Shown here in pieces: positions 6,552 through 8,554 of a stretch of DNA of 8,554 nucleotides. The translations under genes and the position numbers were made by a program. Source of the stretch: Spirochaetaceae bacterium (GTDB lineage: Bacteria > Spirochaetota > Spirochaetia > B11-G9). The stretch lies in assembly GCA_030643345.1 (NCBI GenBank), contig DAOWMA010000064.1:1-8554 (forward strand). Reading direction: 5' to 3'. How positions within the stretch are numbered: the stretch's first letter is position 1; each line of letters starts with the position of its first letter. Below the pieces are notes generated by a model that was not told the DNA's origin, ran no database searches, and saw only the letters and a list, made by a program, of their open reading frames with translations.

Positions 6552-7394
6552 CTAAACCCTGGCATCCAGCCATTTCCCGATTATATCCAGAACTTCATCT
6601 TTTTCAGGTTCATTTAATATTTCATGATACAGGTTTTTCAGTATTCTCATCTCTTTATCGCTGGAACTGATATTGGCGTTGATGGTCCTGCTGCATTCGG
6701 GATTAACAAGGGGGTCCATTTCTCCGTGAAGTATTAAAGTTGGGACAGTAATTTTTGCGAGAAGATCTTCTGTAATTATCTCTTCAGAATGCAGCATTTC
6801 TCTGCCCATTCTGGCCCTTACTTTGCCATTGTAGTTATATGGGTCATCTTTATATGCTTTGACCACTTCAGGGTCTCTGGAGATACCTTCTGATGCAAAC
6901 TTAACAAGGGGTATGTAAGGTACAATCAGAGCAATAAATTTAGAGATAGATTTAACTATATCAGAAACACCTCCGTCAATTCTAATAGCAGCCCCTGAAA
7001 GAATAAGCCCCTTAATCTCATCTCCTGCATGTGATGCCAGTATGGTGGATATTGCTCCACCCATTGAATGCCCCAGAAGATACACCGGTTTATTGTTTTC
7101 AAGATCTTTTACTGTTCGTAGTACAAATTGAAGGTCAGAAACAAATAAATCGAAATTTGGAACATCCGCTTTTACTCCGGTTGATCTGCCGTGGCCGTAA
7201 TGGTCCGGTGCATAAACTGCGTATTGCTTATCTGTAAAATATTTTGCAGTATAATCATATCGTCCGGAATGTTCTGCATACCCGTGGGCAATTAAGATAA
7301 TCCCTTTGAGTTCAGTCTTAATCTCCGGATGCCAGGACCGTAGAAAAATTTTTCTATTCTTTTCCGGTTTAAGAAAGGTGGATGTCTGATTCAT
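6552..7394 (-). CDS. Alpha/beta hydrolase, monoacylglycerol lipase / lysophospholipase type
   Basis: Serine hydrolase of the Hydrolase_4 (PldB/monoacylglycerol lipase, COG2267-like) family; members split fatty acids from monoacylglycerols or lysophospholipids. The family features are all visible: the oxyanion-region motif HGYAEHSGRY (37-46), APDHYGHGRSTG (62-73), the nucleophile elbow GHSMGG with Ser110, Asp227 in HGEMDPLV, and His257 in LYHEILNEP. Residues about 140-195 form the variable cap that sets substrate choice. There is no signal peptide or membrane helix, so it is probably cytoplasmic. Length (280 aa) is typical. Its ATG overlaps the stop of the upstream diguanylate cyclase as ATGA, with GGAG seven bases before it, so the two are co-transcribed and likely translationally coupled. 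The true substrate cannot be read from sequence; an esterase acting on another small acyl ester is possible. Confidence 0.92.
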   Translation of the reverse strand: MNQTSTFLKPEKNRKIFLRSWHPEIKTELKGIILIAHGYAEHSGRYDYTAKYFTDKQYAVYAPDHYGHGRSTGVKADVPNFDLFVSDLQFVLRTVKDLENNKPVYLLGHSMGGAISTILASHAGDEIKGLILSGAAIRIDGGVSDIVKSISKFIALIVPYIPLVKFASEGISRDPEVVKAYKDDPYNYNGKVRARMGREMLHSEEIITEDLLAKITVPTLILHGEMDPLVNPECSRTINANISSSDKEMRILKNLYHEILNEPEKDEVLDIIGKWLDARV

Positions 7395-7405
7395 TTGGTA
7401 TCTCC
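7391..7405 (-). promoter_or_regulatory. ATGA overlap with ribosome site, coupling cyclase to hydrolase
   Basis: On the minus strand the hydrolase start ATG (7394-7392) and the cyclase stop TGA (7393-7391) share two bases. GGAG (7405-7402) lies inside the end of the cyclase gene, seven bases before the hydrolase ATG. This is a typical arrangement for translational coupling and supports the hydrolase start chosen. Confidence 0.85.
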
Positions 7406-8554
7406 ATTTTTGTTCAGTTCTTTGTTTTTATACATATTCTTATCTGCTGTTTTAAAAATATCTTCAAGGGTTTTTCCTCCCTCAGGGAAGCTTGATATTC
7501 CATAGCTGAATTTAATGTTATACTTTGTATTGCCAAAAATCAGAGGAGAATCCTCTAATTTTTTTCTAATAGCAGTAATTTTTTTTTCAATATTATCGGT
7601 ATTTGACTTTCTAAACAGTGCAATAAACTCATCTCCTCCAAATCGCGCGAAAACATCGCTCCCACGTATAGAGCTGCTGATTACTCTGGAAAATTTTTTA
7701 AGTACCATATCTCCCTCATTATGACCATAAGTGTCATTAACCGATTTAAAATCATCGAGGTCGAAAAGTGCAATGTGAAGCTGTCCCTTATATCTTAAGG
7801 CCTCCTCAAAAGCCAGTCTTGCTATCTCCTCGAAGAAATAACGGTTATGAACATCTGTCAGGCTGTCATATTTTGAAAGTTGTATGGCTTTTTTTATAAG
7901 TCTGTTGTTCTTAATTACTATTGCCATTTCGCTCGTAAAGTAATCCATCATTCTAAGATCATCTTTGTTAAAAGCATTAGGTGAACGGCTATCGAGGCAC
8001 AATACCCCGTAAATAGTATTTTCTATTACAATGGGAGCACTTAAAGAACATGGATAAGTATTTGAGCCTGATGATTCGAAAAACCTGGAATTTGCTTCTG
8101 GTAGATAATTTCTGTTAAATTTCATTTTATCTCTTATAACTACCGGTTTGAATTCATCTTTTTTATTTATCTTATGTACAAATGTATCCGCGATTTTAAT
8201 ATCCAGTTTTTGAAGCTCTTTCAGGTCCATGCCCAAAGCAGATACAAACCTTACAGAACCATCATTATTAGGTATCATAACTGATCCCGCATCACTGTCG
8301 CTTATAGTGTCTATTGCAATTTTAAGTATCTCATCGAGGAGCATCTCTGTATTTTCTGTTGTAACAATTGAGTGATTAAGATTAATTATTGTATCCTGGA
8401 GTTTTTTATTTTTGTTAATATAATCTCTGTCATTGCGGACTGTTTCCAGAAAGGTGTTTTGATTTATAAGAAGAATATTTGCATATTTGATAATCATTTT
8501 AGGATTAAAAAATATGTGATTTGAGATTGAGTTAATAATTCGGATATCAGCATC
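7391..8554 (-). CDS. GAF-GGDEF diguanylate cyclase, 5' end beyond the window
   Basis: Makes the second messenger cyclic di-GMP from two GTP. Residue numbers here count from the Met at 8497. A coiled-coil-like stretch (about 20-45) leads to a GAF sensor domain (about 48-200), then a GGDEF domain (about 205-362). The active-site motif FGGDEF is intact (GGDEF 287-291), with metal-site Asp246 in FDLDDFK. Arg278-Gly-Ser-Asp281 lies exactly five residues before it, forming the RxxD inhibitory site for product feedback. The frame stays open for 19 codons from 8497 to the window edge, and no ribosome site precedes the Met at 8497, so the real protein is probably longer with another N-terminal domain not seen here. 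The GAF ligand is unknown. It is the upstream partner of the hydrolase by a 4-base overlap. Confidence 0.92.
   Translation of the reverse strand, partial: DADIRIINSISNHIFFNPKMIIKYANILLINQNTFLETVRNDRDYINKNKKLQDTIINLNHSIVTTENTEMLLDEILKIAIDTISDSDAGSVMIPNNDGSVRFVSALGMDLKELQKLDIKIADTFVHKINKKDEFKPVVIRDKMKFNRNYLPEANSRFFESSGSNTYPCSLSAPIVIENTIYGVLCLDSRSPNAFNKDDLRMMDYFTSEMAIVIKNNRLIKKAIQLSKYDSLTDVHNRYFFEEIARLAFEEALRYKGQLHIALFDLDDFKSVNDTYGHNEGDMVLKKFSRVISSSIRGSDVFARFGGDEFIALFRKSNTDNIEKKITAIRKKLEDSPLIFGNTKYNIKFSYGISSFPEGGKTLEDIFKTADKNMYKNKELNKNGDTK

Overview
The window reads as ordinary chromosomal DNA of a low-to-moderate GC bacterium, with a small repeat-rich insertion in the middle. The FtsK and TopA proteins look most like those of spirochaetes (Spirochaetaceae/Treponemataceae-like). 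This rests on the style of the FtsK motor and its C-terminal Gly-Glu-Pro-Asp-Tyr-Ile-Asp-Asp segment, and on a TopA that ends in Gly-Arg-Tyr-Gly-Pro-Tyr repeats instead of zinc fingers. The lineage call is an inference from remembered family features, not from a search.

Layout. 1-546: no convincing gene; the leader of ftsK lies at its right end. 547-2841 (+): ftsK, the membrane-anchored DNA translocase. 2865-3790: a repeat island holding an upstream palindrome, a REP-associated tyrosine (HUH/Y1-type) transposase at 2998-3540, a 107-bp direct repeat of part of that transposase, and two further unrelated palindromes. 3791-3957: AT-rich leader of topA. 3958-6513 (+): topA, DNA topoisomerase I. 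6514-6551: a 38-bp convergent gap. 6552-7394 (-): an alpha/beta hydrolase of the monoacylglycerol lipase type. 7391-8554 (-): a GAF-GGDEF diguanylate cyclase, coupled to the hydrolase by an ATGA overlap and running off the right edge of the window.

How the genes relate. FtsK (chromosome segregation and dimer resolution) and TopA (relaxation of negative supercoils) both manage chromosome topology and lie in the same direction. The transposase island separates them and looks like a later arrival. The hydrolase and diguanylate cyclase form a separate two-gene minus-strand unit that converges on topA. Nothing in the sequence explains why a lipase-like enzyme would be coupled to a c-di-GMP enzyme.

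The most interesting part is the repeat island. A perfect 29-bp palindrome lies inside the transposase reading frame, where it encodes ten residues (Val-Gly-Asn-Gly-Leu-Lys-Pro-Phe-Pro-Thr). The same palindrome is found outside the gene on both sides. A duplicated 107-bp block carrying it has overwritten the 3' end of the gene. I see no CRISPR array, tRNA, rRNA, defence system or clearly undescribed multi-gene system.
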